Shown here: in pieces, positions 1 to 11,970 of the stretch
How positions within the stretch are numbered: the stretch's first letter is position 1
How the letters are laid out: the number at the start of each line of letters is the position of its first letter
Source: Cubamyces lactineus
Taxonomy: Eukaryota > Basidiomycota > Agaricomycetes > Polyporales > Polyporaceae
Direction: 5' to 3'
Length of the DNA stretch: 64,000 nucleotides
Assembly (NCBI GenBank): GCA_022376465.1
Contig: JACDTU010000004.1
Span: 62,001-126,000, forward strand
The notes under the pieces: generated by a model
What the model was told of the DNA's origin: nothing
Seen by the model: the letters and a program-made list of their open reading frames with translations, nothing else
Database searches by the model: none
Program-made: the position numbers and the translations under genes

Positions 1-3000
1 TCCTCCGACCACACTTCCTGACACGGCGCTGCACGAGCCTCGGCTCGCTGACGGATCCCTCGATCGGCGTACGCACGACGATTACGTACGGATTGTGCTA
101 TAGGCCACTCCTGCGTGCGCCGATAGCATAGGGAGGCTCGGGTTCCCTCCTGCCAGCTGCCCTCCGACGTGCCCGCAGCCTGGGGATGCCGTAATGCGGC
201 TTGGTGCCCTAGTGCCCCCACGACTTCCTTGGTTCTCGGACTCTCGGACTTGCGCTTGGGCGGGTCACGCCACCGCGTTCGAGAAGGTGCGTGGGCGACC
301 GTCACTCTCTCACTCTCGCTCTCGCGCGTCTCGTTTCCTGGGTCCAGTGCGTCTGTGCAACAGGCAGGCCCATGTGTTGTGTGAGGTGGAGCCAGCGCAG
401 CGACGCGTGGGAGTGCACACGATGGGGAGAGAGCATATGTCTGATGGGAGTGGCGACGGGGAGGGCTTCGACGGCTTCGAGCGCGTTTGGAGAAGGCTCG
501 TCGTCCGTCGCCGAGTGGAGTCGGTTTGGTCGAGGGCGTCGGCAGGGCGGTCACGCAGGCGCGGTGCACTAACTTGGCTTGATGTAGGCGGGCGCTCGCG
601 CGCGTTTTGCTAGACATGACCTACAAGAAGGATCGAGGGGCTGAGGGCGTCGCAGAGCTATGACGATGTGGTATGCGCTCCGCCGCGTCGATGTGCTTCT
701 CGCCCCGAAGCGGCGACGCAGTCCTATGGGGTATAGACCACGACTATGGTGCTGGACTGTTCTTCCATGCGCAGGTGCGTTCTTCTGCGTTCGTTTCGCT
801 CTTTCCTCGCTCGTTCTGCACAATTCTGGCCTTGACGTGCATCCTGCGCGCCACGCATGCCTGGGCACATGTGCACGGGTGTCTCTCGAGTCGCGCGACT
901 CGCGACCGCTGTAGCAGCGAGTCCGTCTGCCGTCTTACCTACCGCAGCTCAACCCCAGCGCAGCGAGGCAAGATAGCGATGAAGGGGGCACACGACCTTC
1001 CCCGCCGGCGCAGAAGACCCGCCAAGAGCTGGATCGATGACACTCGTCGCCGTCTGCGTCACGACGGCCTGCGGCCATATGCGATTCTCGGCCGCACGTT
1101 CTCGTCCGCGTCCGCCTGCTTCGCTGCGCTTCTCTTCTCTTCTCATTCGACGGCCATGTCTTTGCCACTCTGGTCGTCACTGTGGCTAACGCGCTTCGCA
1201 GACGGGCTCGCACCTCTTGATCAGTCCCCAGCGAAATGAACGGCTTCGACGCGACAGGGAACCACACGCGTGCACGGCACGCGACCAGCCCACCCTCGCA
1301 CGATCTCGCTGCCGGGATCTAGGGAGGACGAGGGGAGAGAAGTGCGAACCTAACAAGACCGCGCAGCACGCCGTCCGCCCGGGGAGCACTTCCCTTTCCT
1401 CGTGCGGGTAGGCCTGGGGCCCAGGGCGGCGTCGTGGCGTTCGTGACAGTGTCGTGGTCGTCGCCCTCGATCCAGGCACGCCCGATCTCATATATGCTTG
1501 CCGCCGTGGCCATATGCACCGCGCTTCTCTCGCGTCCCGCAACGCTAGGCAGATGGGCGTTCCCTGGAATCCCCACCGCCGACTCCGAGGCCAGTCGCGG
1601 TCTACCGCCGGCTTCCCGCTAGTTCGCGGCATCAGCGACCAGTCCCACACCATCTTCGCCTGGACGAGCAGCAGACTGAGAACGCGTCCGGTTATGATGA
1701 GGACCTCCTCCTCACGTCGTCCGTCGCGGTGGGACTCATGACATTGCTCATGGCGCGCAAGCGTAGTCCGCTGACCCGTTACGGGCGCTCCGAGCCTCGA
1801 GGCACGACCCGTGCCCCCTTCCGTGGTGCGATGACTTACCTCTGCTCGCACCATGACGCTTTTCCTGACTACCTTTTCCTCGCAGCACTCGGCTTGTGCA
1901 GCTAGCTGTCTTTGCGCAGACGGCGTTACATGGGGCCGCTCTGGAGCCTATGCCGAGACCATACATGTGATCCAATAATGTCGGAGGTGAGGTGTGCTGA
2001 GGTGAAAATTGTCGCCAGCTGCCGGCGGCGTGGCTGGTTGACGACCGTGGCTGCGACTGCTCACCATTGACAGGTCCCTTAGTGTCCATCGGAGGACCAA
2101 CCTGGTGATCCATCAGATCCCGCATTCACACTTCTGTTGGACTAGGCCTGCTTCAGGCGGCCGTCGAGTGGATGTAAGAGAAACGGCCGCTGTGTGCGTG
2201 TGCGGCGTTGCTGCCCCTGCCACACCTCGGAGTTATGAGTGTCTGGGCCTCTGAGCAGGGCGATGCCGATGGTCTTGTGCGGACGGTGCGTGGCTATTTT
2301 CTGCAATCCGCTCTCCGCCTTTGGCTAATGCCGGTGACTAGAATGTGCAGCTGTTGAATAGCACCGAAGCTCCTCCCCCAAAGCGTTTTCATTGTTCATG
2401 ACGAGATGGCGAGATGCGGGGTTGTGTGTATGAGGCCAGCTACGGCGCTCCCGCAGGCAGGGACCAACTGCGGTTCGAGTCAAGACGCCGAACTACGGAG
2501 GGAGAGCGCGGCGGAGCGCCGGGTATCGACGGACGAACGGGCGAAACGGGCGGGCTTCTTCGGACGGTTCGGATGACGGAGGCGCGACGTCCAACTCGCT
2601 CTCCGCCCGGGACGCAATGCTCACACTCATCCCCTCTTCTTTCGGACCACCAGCGTGCGCCAAGCGCGGCGCTCAATGGGACGCCGCCACTCTGTCCGAC
2701 AGGCACCTCCTTCCACGCCCGTGTCAGCGCGGCCTGGGCCCGAAATGCGTCACTGGGGTGTATCTGGGATGCGACGCCCGCAAAGGCATCCAGGTTCCCA
2801 CTTGTGTCGAGTGCGGTCACACATTATCGCCGTGTGCGTGCGTATCCGCTCCCGTTTCTGCTTACTCTCAGTGCTATCTCTTATGATGTGGCCAATGTTG
2901 TTCGTATTGCAGGTCGCACGTTTGTGCTCTATCGCTCGTTCTCTGCGTCGTCCGACGGTGTGATATCTGGATTCGTCTGGGTCTGCGGCGTCTGCAAGAT

Positions 3001-6000
3001 CACTTGTTGCCCCTTGCGTCCAAACACGGAGCGTGACGGCGCTCATCCATCCCCAACGAATCCGTGTGCGCCCATCGCACGCACAAAAGTCCGCCACCAT
3101 CGGGCGTGCGACGTGCACAGCCTGTCACAGAGCCTCGTTTGACAGCGAGGCAGACCGCTCGTTATCTGGTATGATGGCGCGGTCGTCTGGCGCGATTCAG
3201 ACACTGCGGCGGCACCGTCTCTTTATTGTTCCCCTCGAGTACCGCTTGTGTGTACGCGCCGGCTTTTATTCAACCTTCCGTTTTGGACTCACGAAAATGA
3301 CTGCGCGCGTGCGGGGGCGCCTTCTGTCAGCGCCACTTCTTGTACGAGACCAAATGTCACGATTGACCGCCATCGTAGTGCGCGGCGGTGCGCAGTGGAT
3401 CGAAACGGGTACGTGCTACATTTCGCTAGATGATCCTGTCCAAGGCGCTGGATCGTCTGAACTCACGATGGCTAACTCGGTTGGTTACTCCCAGGCTCTT
3501 CGCGGCGGTAGTACTTCGCAAGTAGCATGTCATATAAGCAGTCGGACCAGATGGCGAGCATCTCGGTAGTGTGCTTGAGGTAGTCTCCTTGCTCGTTACA
3601 CGACGAGATAAGCTACGGCGCTGTACGTTTCAAGACGGCGAATAGAAGAGCTTTTCTCCGCGATAGAGACAATCGCTCGCGGTCGCATGAGACAGCGAAG
3701 ACGAAGCGCTTTTCGCGCCGCCACATGGAGACGGCGAAGGTGTCTTGCTCGTCAATGTACGTACACCGTTCAGCTCATGTACGTACTACCCGCTTATCTC
3801 TCCCGCGATGAAGGTGAATTTGAACGACGCTTCGCAAACGTAGTACTATGTTGTCCAAATGCGGATGACGGGCGTTTACCAGCGAGGATCTGGTATTACC
3901 ACCGCGTGCAGGACCCCAGTCAGATTCAACAACCATTCTGCACTAATTCCTAGCGTCTTGGAGGTTCTTGTCACGCTAACCACCCCCTCTTGGAATACTA
4001 CAAGTTCGCACCATCATAGAACACGATGAAGCTCGCGGAGATGGCCAAAATTTCAGTGCTTCTTGGGAGGATCGGATCCGCAACCGAGGGTATGCTCGGA
4101 GGTACGCCTCCGCGTTCCGTTTCGTGTACATTAAATGCTGATCTCTGTTTTTGGATATAAAGCCGCGCTGTTCTAGAGCCCCTTCGACGACGTCCAGCGG
4201 TCCCCCTGTGGATCCTCCGCCCTACCGTCCGCATAGCAATGTCATATTTACGTCCATAAATTCACCGCACGCGGGCTTCAAGGTCCAAGATCACCACCGG
4301 TGTTTAAGTGGCATTGCGTCTCGTCGTTGATATGCCCGTGTCTCTCGTTGGTATGTATTTCTTCCATCTGGTCTAGACGCCAGCTAATACGAGAACATCT
4401 ACCAGGAATACGCCGGTTGCCTGATAGAATGGCGTGGCGACCACGCATAGCCTACGGCTCTAGGGACGGTCTTCCGGTAGCCCATGCGGATGCCACGACA
4501 GAGCTCGCGGGGCAGCCGTCCAACGTGCGCAATGCACAGGGCCCTGAAGGCCATAAGCCTCGAGTTCCCCGAGGTTTCGTCGAATTTTCGGTTTGGCGAT
4601 CGAGCCTGCCGGGAGACGATCCCTTAAAGCATAATGCGGGGTACGGCTAATATACCCCGAGTTACCGAGGGTGGCCTTTGGCAATGCGACATGAGCGAAC
4701 GGCCATGCCGTGCAGGTCAGAACTGTCATTAGTCGTCGCATGTAGCGCCAGCGGTTGCGCAAAGTGCCCGCTAGATTCAGCGGGATGATGCAAGTACAGT
4801 TATGCGGAGTACCTGTCCATATAGTTAGCCTACGCAGGTGGGTGAGCTTGCTTCCTACGCGCTGCGTCATCACTCATCTACACATTCTCAGGGCGTCTCG
4901 ATAGTATGCGTCCGGAGCGAATACCGAACGCCTCGCAGGCGAAGTCCTTCTCACCGACGTTACCGAGATACGCACTAGAAGGGGACGCGCTGATCCCTCG
5001 AAATGGTACCGTTCCTAAATGCTATTCGTCTCCCATCTAACCTGGCGTCACACCTGGGAGAAGGTACCATCTAAATCCGATGCAGCCCTCGACAGGTAGT
5101 CCTTGTAACCGAAGGAAACGTGCCCAAGTACCTGGACAGTTTGAATCCAAGTTGCGTCTGGCGCGCGCAGCAGCTCGCTATCCCCGCTTCGAACTCGCGT
5201 AAGTATAGCCAAGCGGTCTGGTTATCTGCGCAGAGCTCTCTGAAATACCACCGATGGCGCCATCATTGCATCCACTGACCCTTCTCGTTCGCTCTCATCG
5301 CGCGCCCTCGGAATGGCGGGACGAAACGCGAGGCGCTCGAGCGACACGTCTGATGCAGGACCCGACGGTGGATCAACATGGCCCAACTGCCCGCCTTATC
5401 GCACCGCCGATCGCCCAGAATGGCAGCGGTCCGCTTCCCCGCCTCCCATCGCGTTCGCGGGCGGTACACCGTGGCGTCGTGCCTGGCCGCGGGCGTCGCC
5501 CCCCTCCCGATTCGGCTGATGGCCTCGAAAGATGGAGGTGGACCTCCGGGACTCGGACGAGTGCCCCGCGATCTCCCATGTCGCTGGGAGATAAGCATTG
5601 TTACCGCTTCGCGGTGGCTGCTGAAAGTTCAAGCAATGATGTCCGTAGTGAGTTCTGTTTGCTTCCGTGATTGCCCAAGGCTCCTCTCTGCCGGGCCTCG
5701 TTTCCTCTATCAGTATCTCAGAGACTGACAGCTTTGTACTCTTTTTGTGAGGAGCAGTCGAAAGTTCTCGTTTCGGGCTGTCACAGATGGAGTCAAGTAC
5801 TGTGGTAGCTTCAATTCTGCAGATAGCGACAAGTCAACGTGTTTCCACCAGTCATAATAAGTAGGAACCAACGCTCGCCCAGAGAAGGCGGAATGTCACC
5901 TGCTCTATTCCTACCGCCGCCACCCCATCCCTGCCTAACTCAGTCCCACCTCACGCTTAAGGGCTACCAGGAGATAAGCTAGAACGCCTCGAGTTAGTGC

Positions 6001-6049
6001 ACAGTACGTCCTCCGCATTTAGATACTCACGCGCCATAGTAGAGCACGT
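1..6049. other. 6 kb with no recognisable gene
   Basis: Several GC-rich open frames of 100-240 codons lie here on both strands, but they overlap antisense to one another. They are rich in Arg, Ser, Pro and Ala and show no family motif, signal peptide or catalytic signature that I recognise. There is no convincing chain of exons joined by GT-AG introns. The stretch may be intergenic, decayed repeat or an eroded gene region. I assign nothing in it. Confidence 0.5.
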
Positions 6050-7553
6050 TCACGTCCAGAGTTCGAGAGCCTTCCGAGCCTGCGGCGGCGGCTCATAACG
6101 CGGCGGAGGAGTGTCGGGGCGCCGCTGCACATCCACCCCTTCTGCTCGGAGCATTGCAACTTCGTCGCGCAGTGCGACCACCGCCGAATGTAACGTCGCC
6201 ACCGTATTGAAGGGCCACATGCCTTGGAGAAGCGACCGCGAGGATCGACTGGGACGAGCAAGAGAGAACTCTGACCGTGATCTGGCCGTGGCGGGCGGGA
6301 TCGCCACTGGACAAGACGCGTCGGGTGCAGCCCCTGAATGGTATGAGAGTTGAGGAGTTTGATCGCTTGCTGACTCAGACAAAGGATCAGAGGGTCTTTG
6401 AGTCGCTATTGGCGCAGTGGACGGCTTGCGTCGATGTCGTTTGAAAAAGTGAAGGAAGAGTATGACCAGGAGCAGGGCTACGACACCGCCTGTGACATCG
6501 CCGACAATGGAACCAACAAGGCGCGCTCGGGATCCACTCGCATCATCTCTTGAAGATGCCTGCGTGGGTGCGACAGAAGGCGAGTAACTGGAGGCGATTC
6601 TCGGGTCAGCGCTGTGCGTGGCCGTTTGTAAGGTAGATTTACTAGGCGTCGAGGGTTGCAAGGATATGTCCCTTGTAGAAGGCCCGATTGTGCTGATCTG
6701 AGTCGTTTCCTCTGTGGATTGCTGGGTGGGCCTCTCGTCTTGCTCAGCCGTGTAGATCATATAATCGAACAGAACCAGGGATACATTTCTGGCCGCCGTC
6801 GAGATCACGAGAGTATGTGGCCCGTTCGCCAAAGTGGTGTTCACGTACACAGGTACGTCATACACGATCCCTGTGCTGCGATTTGGCCGATGATAATATG
6901 TATCCACGAATGAATCGTCTAGGTAGAAGTCGAGGGCAGTAAAGGTTGAGATAGAGGGAACGGTATTGGCTATCAGTTTGAAAACGTAGACGGCGCGTCC
7001 GGTGAAACTGACGGTGATGCTCCTCTCCAGCTCGCCGAGGAGGTACGTGCTATCGTGCCAGGTCTTGTTATATACGCGAGTAACGTCGACTATCTTGGCT
7101 CTAGATGTCGAGGAGTCAGTGGCACCGATTCCACAACCCTCGCAAGTCGCTCCTTGAATCCAGCCGTTTACGGGACTGTAGTCTGGTAATAGGCTAGTGT
7201 AGAGGTCGTTGTATTCATCGTCAATGGTGCGGTTGATTAACATCGCGAGAGCCGTCGGGGGTGATGAGCCTGAACTTGGGGGTGCGCGGTTAACAGATAT
7301 ATATTTCAGCGTAGAGCTTACATAGAATTGACAGGGCAGTCCTTCAGATTGAAGGGCTACATTGTCCATCACCGTTCCTTGTGTTGTTGCCGCCTTCGCC
7401 AACCCGAGTTGAGTTCTGAGTTGAGCCTCGAGTTCGACTTAGCCTGTACAAGTAGCAGCCATCAGTCATGCCGACAGTTGGTAATTCACCTCGACTGCTC
7501 TTATCAAAGAGTATTACCAACATGATAGACAATGCAGAGGCAACGGACGACAC
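6050..7553 (-). CDS. Single-pass membrane protein with PPxY tail (family copy 1)
   Basis: Two exons, 7553-7490 and 7269-6050, join in frame to give 427 residues. The first exon supplies a hydrophobic signal peptide (MSSVASALSIMLVILF) that the long second-exon frame lacks, which is why I chose this start. Next comes the family opening LINRTIDDEYN, then a beta-rich outer domain with a C-x2-C pair (CEGC) and several N-x-S/T sites, ending in the LFDYMIYTAE block. A Ser/Thr-rich stalk, one TM helix (VALLLVILFLHFF) and a basic stop-transfer KRHRRK follow. The cytoplasmic tail ends in TPPPRYEPPP, a PPxY motif. Function is unknown. The outer domain resembles carbohydrate-binding-type beta sandwiches only in general pattern. 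It is the most diverged copy and lies about 6 kb from the main array. Family membership is secure; function is not. Confidence 0.8.
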
Positions 7554-7649
7554 GTAGCGAAGTACGCTTACTCAAGCTACGGTCCTCCTGTCGGGATACC
7601 GTTGAAGCAGCGGTTCTGCGTACTCTCATCTAGAGATGTACAAAAAGAT

Positions 7650-7728
7650 GGACGTTCAGGGGCTTGAACCCTGGACCTCACGCAATCATGACTGCAAAGC
7701 GTGCGCGCTACCACTGTGCCAAACGCCC
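7650..7728 (-). tRNA. tRNA-Ala(UGC) with 8-nt intron
   Basis: Read on the minus strand, the 7-bp acceptor stem (GGGCGTT with AACGTCC) contains the G3:U70 pair that identifies alanine tRNA. The D arm matches GGCACAGTGGTAGCGC. The anticodon stem CACGC/GCGTG closes a loop TTTGCA plus T, interrupted by GTCATGAT right after base 37, the canonical tRNA intron site. The anticodon is therefore TGC. The T arm CAGGG-TTCAAGC-CCCTG pairs fully. The discriminator base is A and a T5 run (Pol III terminator) follows within 10 nt. One A.C mismatch sits in the D stem. A tRNA-Cys reading (GCA) would shift the loop and conflict with G3:U70. Confidence 0.9.
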
Positions 7729-8269
7729 TTGACAAACGGTTGTTTTGCCTTTGTATCGATGCGCAGTCAATCATACTGTTCGTCCGCAGTGGCCGAGAGG
7801 AAAGTCTGCAGACTCAACTTGACCAATTGCAATGACTTCATCTCCGTACTCCTGCGACGCGGCGACAGAAAGCAATGCAAAATATACACACAAGTCTTGA
7901 AGACGAGAGAAACGAGGTAGCCTTCGGACTCATACTACCTGACATATCAGTGTTGACGTCCTGGAACAGAACGCAAATATTACCACACTACAGCTGTGCA
8001 AAGTCTAGGCTATGAGACAGCAAACTGGCCCTGTGTGAGCGATATACTCTGGGTATGGCCCTCGTGATCGTTTCTAGCAAGACCGGTCCATACAAAGATA
8101 ACTGGTGCCCACTGGTGGAGAGCGCCATGGTACGGCTGCATCGGCCAGAACGTGCGATACGAAGCATATCCTTGCGCAGCGACTGCAGGAGTTTATCGTC
8201 CTTATCGTGTCGCCTCGTCCTTGCAACCTCCCTGCTCACGGTCGACAAGTAGACGGTGTGGGATACAAT

Positions 8270-9994
8270 ATGACGACTGCAATACCGCTGCTAGCTGTTG
8301 CACAGGCTGTGCTACTCTCTTCGGCTGTCATTATATTCTACAGACTCTTCCTGGCTCCTCTCTCTCGTCTCCCAGGACCGAAGTTATGCGCCATCACTCG
8401 TCTCCCGCTCATCTACTATGAGTTCTCCAGCGAACGGCGCGTATGGATCCACAACCTCCATCTTCGATACGGACCGACTGTGCGAATCGCCCCGAACGAG
8501 GTCTCGTTTGCGTCTCGCGAGGCGGCGAGAGAGATCTATTCTTCTGGTGGCAGCGGATACGATAAGACCTCGTATTATAGCCTCTTTGAGCATTTCAACA
8601 CCCCGTGCGTCCACATCTTTGTATTAAGGTCTTGTCTATTATACTGAGTTCACGGCAGTAACATATTCTCAACGCTCGAAAAGGGAAGAGTACGTAACTG
8701 TTGTTCTCTGTGGCTGCTCATGCTAACATAGAGTATAGCACGCAGCCGTGAAGAAGCGTTTTGTTGAACGTTATAACAAAACCCATATCATGCGCCCCGA
8801 GGTGTCGCTCGTCGTACAGGAGCACGCGGAGACTTTCGTCGCGATATGCGCAGATAGGGCAGGCAGGAGTATCGATGTTTATGTCGGTAACCCTTTTTTC
8901 TTAGTACGCATTGATTCAGCTCACGCAAGTGGTATCGCGAATAGCTGTTGTTACACTGCTACGCGCTTGATGGTGTCACAGGGCATATGTTCCACCCCAG
9001 TGGTTTACGTTCTCTTACCGACCCGCAGGATTTCGAGTTGATGAAAGAGTTAACGTTCCCCTCGCTTCTCAAGGGTATGGTCTCGTGTACTCCCTAGCAT
9101 GTATCAAGCTGAACATGTACGACAGAGCAATACTTGCGGTACTATCTTCCCGGCCTCGGGCGCTTCTTAGCCCAAATAACCGGCTATGGAAGACTGCGTA
9201 CAGATGGACTGGGATGTGTACATTACGTGCAACAAACGGTGCGAAACGCCGCGGTCGCCTCCCACACGCTCCTCCACAAACTTCGATTGTACGAAACCGA
9301 AGACCCTGACCTGAAACTCGCCGCGTCTGAGTGCATGGATCACCTCGTCGCCGGTCTCGACACAACAGGAGATGCACTCTGTTTCCTGATGTATCACATC
9401 TCTCACCCTGCCCTACAATCGTGTCAAGACCGCTTACGAGCGGAGCTACTTGCCAATCCATCCATACCGCTCGACAATCTGCCCTATCTCGACGCTCTCG
9501 TGAAGGAAGGTCTCCGGGTATACAACCCTGCTCCTGTCAGCCTCCCGCGACATGTACCGGAAGGCGGTCGTGTCATCGACGGGGTATGGCTACCTGCCGG
9601 GACGATTGTCAGCTGCCAAGCGCATACACTGCATCGGTATGATACACGCGTTTTTCCTGACCCCGACGACTTCCTCCCCGATCGGTGGCTGGTCCCTCAA
9701 GGCGCAATAGAGCGGAACCAACTCTTCTTCGCATTTGGGGCAGGCGGGCGAGGGTGCATTGGGAAGCAGTACGTATATCAACAAATCTTCTCCTGGGACA
9801 ACGAATAAAGCGGTGTGTTGGTCAGCTTGGCGCTCTTCGAAATGAAACTCCTCCTCAAAGAGGTGTACATGAACTTCCGCACACGCGTCGCACCCGACAT
9901 GAACGCATCCATGGAGATGGATGATCAGATTGCCACCGTCAGGCCGAAGGATCAGAAGTGCCTCCTCATCTTCGATAGAGTGGACGAGATATGA
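8270..9994 (+). CDS. Cytochrome P450 monooxygenase
   Basis: Six exons (8270-8604, 8659-8689, 8739-8886, 8982-9074, 9126-9768, 9826-9994) sum to 1419 nt, giving 472 residues in frame. The N-terminus is a membrane anchor (LLAVAQAVLLSSAVIIFYRLF) followed by the hinge LSRLPGPK, so the enzyme should sit on the ER facing the cytosol. The I-helix oxygen motif AGLDTT is at about residues 278-283, the ExxR motif EGLR at 330-333, PRHVPEGG after it, and the haem loop FGAGGRGCIG has its Cys at about 413. All P450 hallmarks are intact. The overall pattern (PGPK hinge, IPRGG-like PRHVPEGG block) resembles fungal CYP families of secondary or xenobiotic metabolism. The substrate cannot be told from sequence. 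No terpene synthase, PKS or NRPS lies nearby, so it is not evidently part of a metabolite cluster. Confidence 0.92.
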
Positions 9995-10493
9995 TAGGAG
10001 GAAGCGAAACTCGCAGCGCTCCCATCTTCACCTACCATTCGTGGTAAGATTCTACCAGTGATGTATGTACATGTAGTAGCTACCACGGTATACAAAGCTT
10101 CAAGCCTCTTAAAGCACGGCTCAGATGAAGCGTCCGAGTGACACTGACTGTTTCCCTGGGAGCATGATTTGAGCGTTGATATTACAGCGATGTAAGCAGA
10201 CGCGGACACGACGTCAGATGCACTCGCATTTCTTGATTGTTTAGGTTGGCTGTTCCGAATGTACAAAGTACTGGAAGGCTCGCCGGACTCTCCGAGTCTC
10301 AGCGTTCACTGGCAAGCCGCCCGTCGGACCAATGGGGTGAAGCGGCCCGTTACTTTGTGACATGCGTGATCGTCATAGCTGAGCACTCTCGTGAGCGCTC
10401 GGCCGCAGATATCTCTCTCGGCCGCACGTTGTATGTTGGTTCATCTCACTTGCATGTTGCTGGTTTGGACTTACGCAGCCAAGTAGGCTATAA
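9995..10493. other. Intergenic, TATA-like element at its right end
   Basis: No gene seen. A TATAAA at 10489-10494 overlaps the A of the next gene's first ATG. Either this is not the working TATA box or translation of that gene starts further in. Confidence 0.4.
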
Positions 10494-11387
10494 ATGCGTA
10501 ACATGATTGCCTCAGTCTTTGTCCGCTGGTTTAGACGACTGAGAGAGGCCATCCTACAGTACTTCATCCGGAGAGCGACAAAGTATGGGCCTTTGCGCGG
10601 CGGGAACGTGTCAAGACTTACCGCTGGCCTCGTTGTCAAGAGGTGCAGTGCCATCACTCTGGCTATTGAAGCCGAAGCTACTACCTTTGTTGCTGCGCAT
10701 ACATCCATACCAGTCCCTCGCGTTCGTTGTTACTGGGAAGAAGACGGAAATGGCACCCTCATAATGGATTACATCGAGGGAGTCCCTCTGAGACGCGCCT
10801 GGCGTGACCTGTCGGTACCACAGCGCCTCAGCATCATGCGAAGGATCGCTGGATTCGTCGAACAACTTCGTGCGATCCCCCAACCAGCTCCCCCGATCAC
10901 AAGCAAACTGCCACGCAGTGGCTGGATCGGTGGTCCCTCCGGTAGTGCTTTCACCGACTTCATGATGACCGTCGACCCTGCGCCATTCGGACCATTCGCC
11001 ACTGAAAGCGACTTCTACGACTGGCGCGTATCCCGCTTCAAGCTCTTCGGAGACATCCACGCACCCACTGCCGCCCGAATCGCTGAAATCCGTCGATCAA
11101 TCCGCGACGACCATCCTATCGTCTTTACCCATGGCGATATCAACCGACGTAACGTCCTCGTTCGTGTTCACGGCGAAGGCCCGGATGACGTGGAGATCGC
11201 CGCGCTGCTGGACTGGGAGCAAGCCGGATGGCGTCCAGTATACTGGGAGAGCAGAAAGTGGATCTTCGAGGAAGGCAACGTGCCTATGTGGGAAGAATTC
11301 GGTCTCAAGGAGATAGGGGCGGGCTACGAGGAGGAAATCGAGCTCGACTGCGAACTTCAGAATCTCTCAGGACATATTCCATACTGA
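10494..11387 (+). CDS. APH/choline-kinase-fold phosphotransferase-like protein
   Basis: A single exon of 297 residues. It has the aminoglycoside phosphotransferase family (PF01636) layout. The N-lobe contains VVKRC (the Lys likely contacts ATP) and a hinge block LIMDYIEGVPL. The catalytic loop HGDINRRNVLV holds D215 and N220, and the metal-binding block LLDWEQAG holds D240. All core kinase residues are present. In fungi such proteins are abundant, are rarely linked to antibiotic resistance and phosphorylate unknown small molecules. I chose the ATG at 10494, but a second Met at codon 4 is equally possible. It is about 300 residues long, normal for the family, and cytosolic (no signal peptide or TM segment). 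Confidence 0.85.
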   Translation: MRNMIASVFVRWFRRLREAILQYFIRRATKYGPLRGGNVSRLTAGLVVKRCSAITLAIEAEATTFVAAHTSIPVPRVRCYWEEDGNGTLIMDYIEGVPLRRAWRDLSVPQRLSIMRRIAGFVEQLRAIPQPAPPITSKLPRSGWIGGPSGSAFTDFMMTVDPAPFGPFATESDFYDWRVSRFKLFGDIHAPTAARIAEIRRSIRDDHPIVFTHGDINRRNVLVRVHGEGPDDVEIAALLDWEQAGWRPVYWESRKWIFEEGNVPMWEEFGLKEIGAGYEEEIELDCELQNLSGHIPY

Positions 11388-11436
11388 TGTCTCCCCAGGT
11401 AATCTACGCACAAGACTCGTGTACATGTATTGACAA

Positions 11437-11970
11437 TTACTCTGCCTTCCCAGGCCACAGGTCTTCGAAGAAGTGGTTCTCTGCCTCCTCCCATAAAGCT
11501 CGCTGCCGTGCCAATTCCTGGCGAGCGTTATTCGCGGAGAAGTCGGGGCGAATAGTGACCTTGTCAGGACACTGTTGAAGCTCTCGGATGGCGGAGATGA
11601 CCCAAACCTGGCAGTTCCACGTAGGGTCGTTGCGGACCACCTTAAACGTTGATGTGACAGGCGCCATTAGCACAATGTCGCACGTACTGTATGGTACGGC
11701 ATAGCTCACCGGGATGGTCGCAAGGTGGTCCTTGAGCCAATCTACGTACGTTTCGTCCACTTCTCCCACCACGTAACCCCCACATAGCGAGCTGGATCTC
11801 AGCAACCGAACTTTCGCTTTCGTCTGGTATGTGAACGTGTCCGTATTCCCTACGACGTCGAAGATGTAGGCCTCCTCTTTGGTTGGCACCGCAGCAACCA
11901 GAGACCAGTGTTCGTAGCCCTGGGGAAATCCGCGGCGATCGTACTGTGCGATTGCGAGGAGCAGCTTCAT
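11437..11970 (-). CDS. Small HW...WxC-motif protein (DUF6914-like), copy 1
   Basis: A single exon of 177 residues. It aligns by eye with the genes at 12773 and 61605. Shared blocks are YEHWSLV near the N-terminus, VVGNTDTFTYQ, LCGGYVVGEVD, then WNCQVWVISAIREL, and a charged C-terminus LWEEAENHFFEDLW. The conserved His-Trp and Trp-x-Cys suggest a compact cytosolic domain. A His/Cys catalytic pair is conceivable but unproven. I believe this corresponds to the basidiomycete family DUF6914, from memory and unverified. There is no signal peptide or TM segment. It is transcribed away from its sister gene at 12773, with about 800 bp between their start codons. Confidence 0.75.
   Translation of the reverse strand: MKLLLAIAQYDRRGFPQGYEHWSLVAAVPTKEEAYIFDVVGNTDTFTYQTKAKVRLLRSSSLCGGYVVGEVDETYVDWLKDHLATIPVSYAVPYSTCDIVLMAPVTSTFKVVRNDPTWNCQVWVISAIRELQQCPDKVTIRPDFSANNARQELARQRALWEEAENHFFEDLWPGKAE

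Noticed and set aside
1186..1854. 222-codon open frame on the minus strand in the gene-poor left end
   Set aside because: Arg/Ser-rich composition, no motif, overlapping open frames on the other strand. GC-rich DNA gives such frames by chance.
2414..3142. 242-codon plus-strand frame
   Set aside because: No domain, no signal peptide and antisense frames of similar length. Not supported as a gene.
7650..7728. tRNA-Cys(GCA) reading of the minus-strand tRNA
   Set aside because: The G3:U70 pair, the stem borders and an intron exactly after base 37 fit Ala(UGC). The Cys reading would need an off-centre loop.
10494..11387. Antibiotic-resistance kinase
   Set aside because: The fold matches aminoglycoside phosphotransferases, but fungi have many such genes of unknown substrate. 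Nothing here supports resistance.
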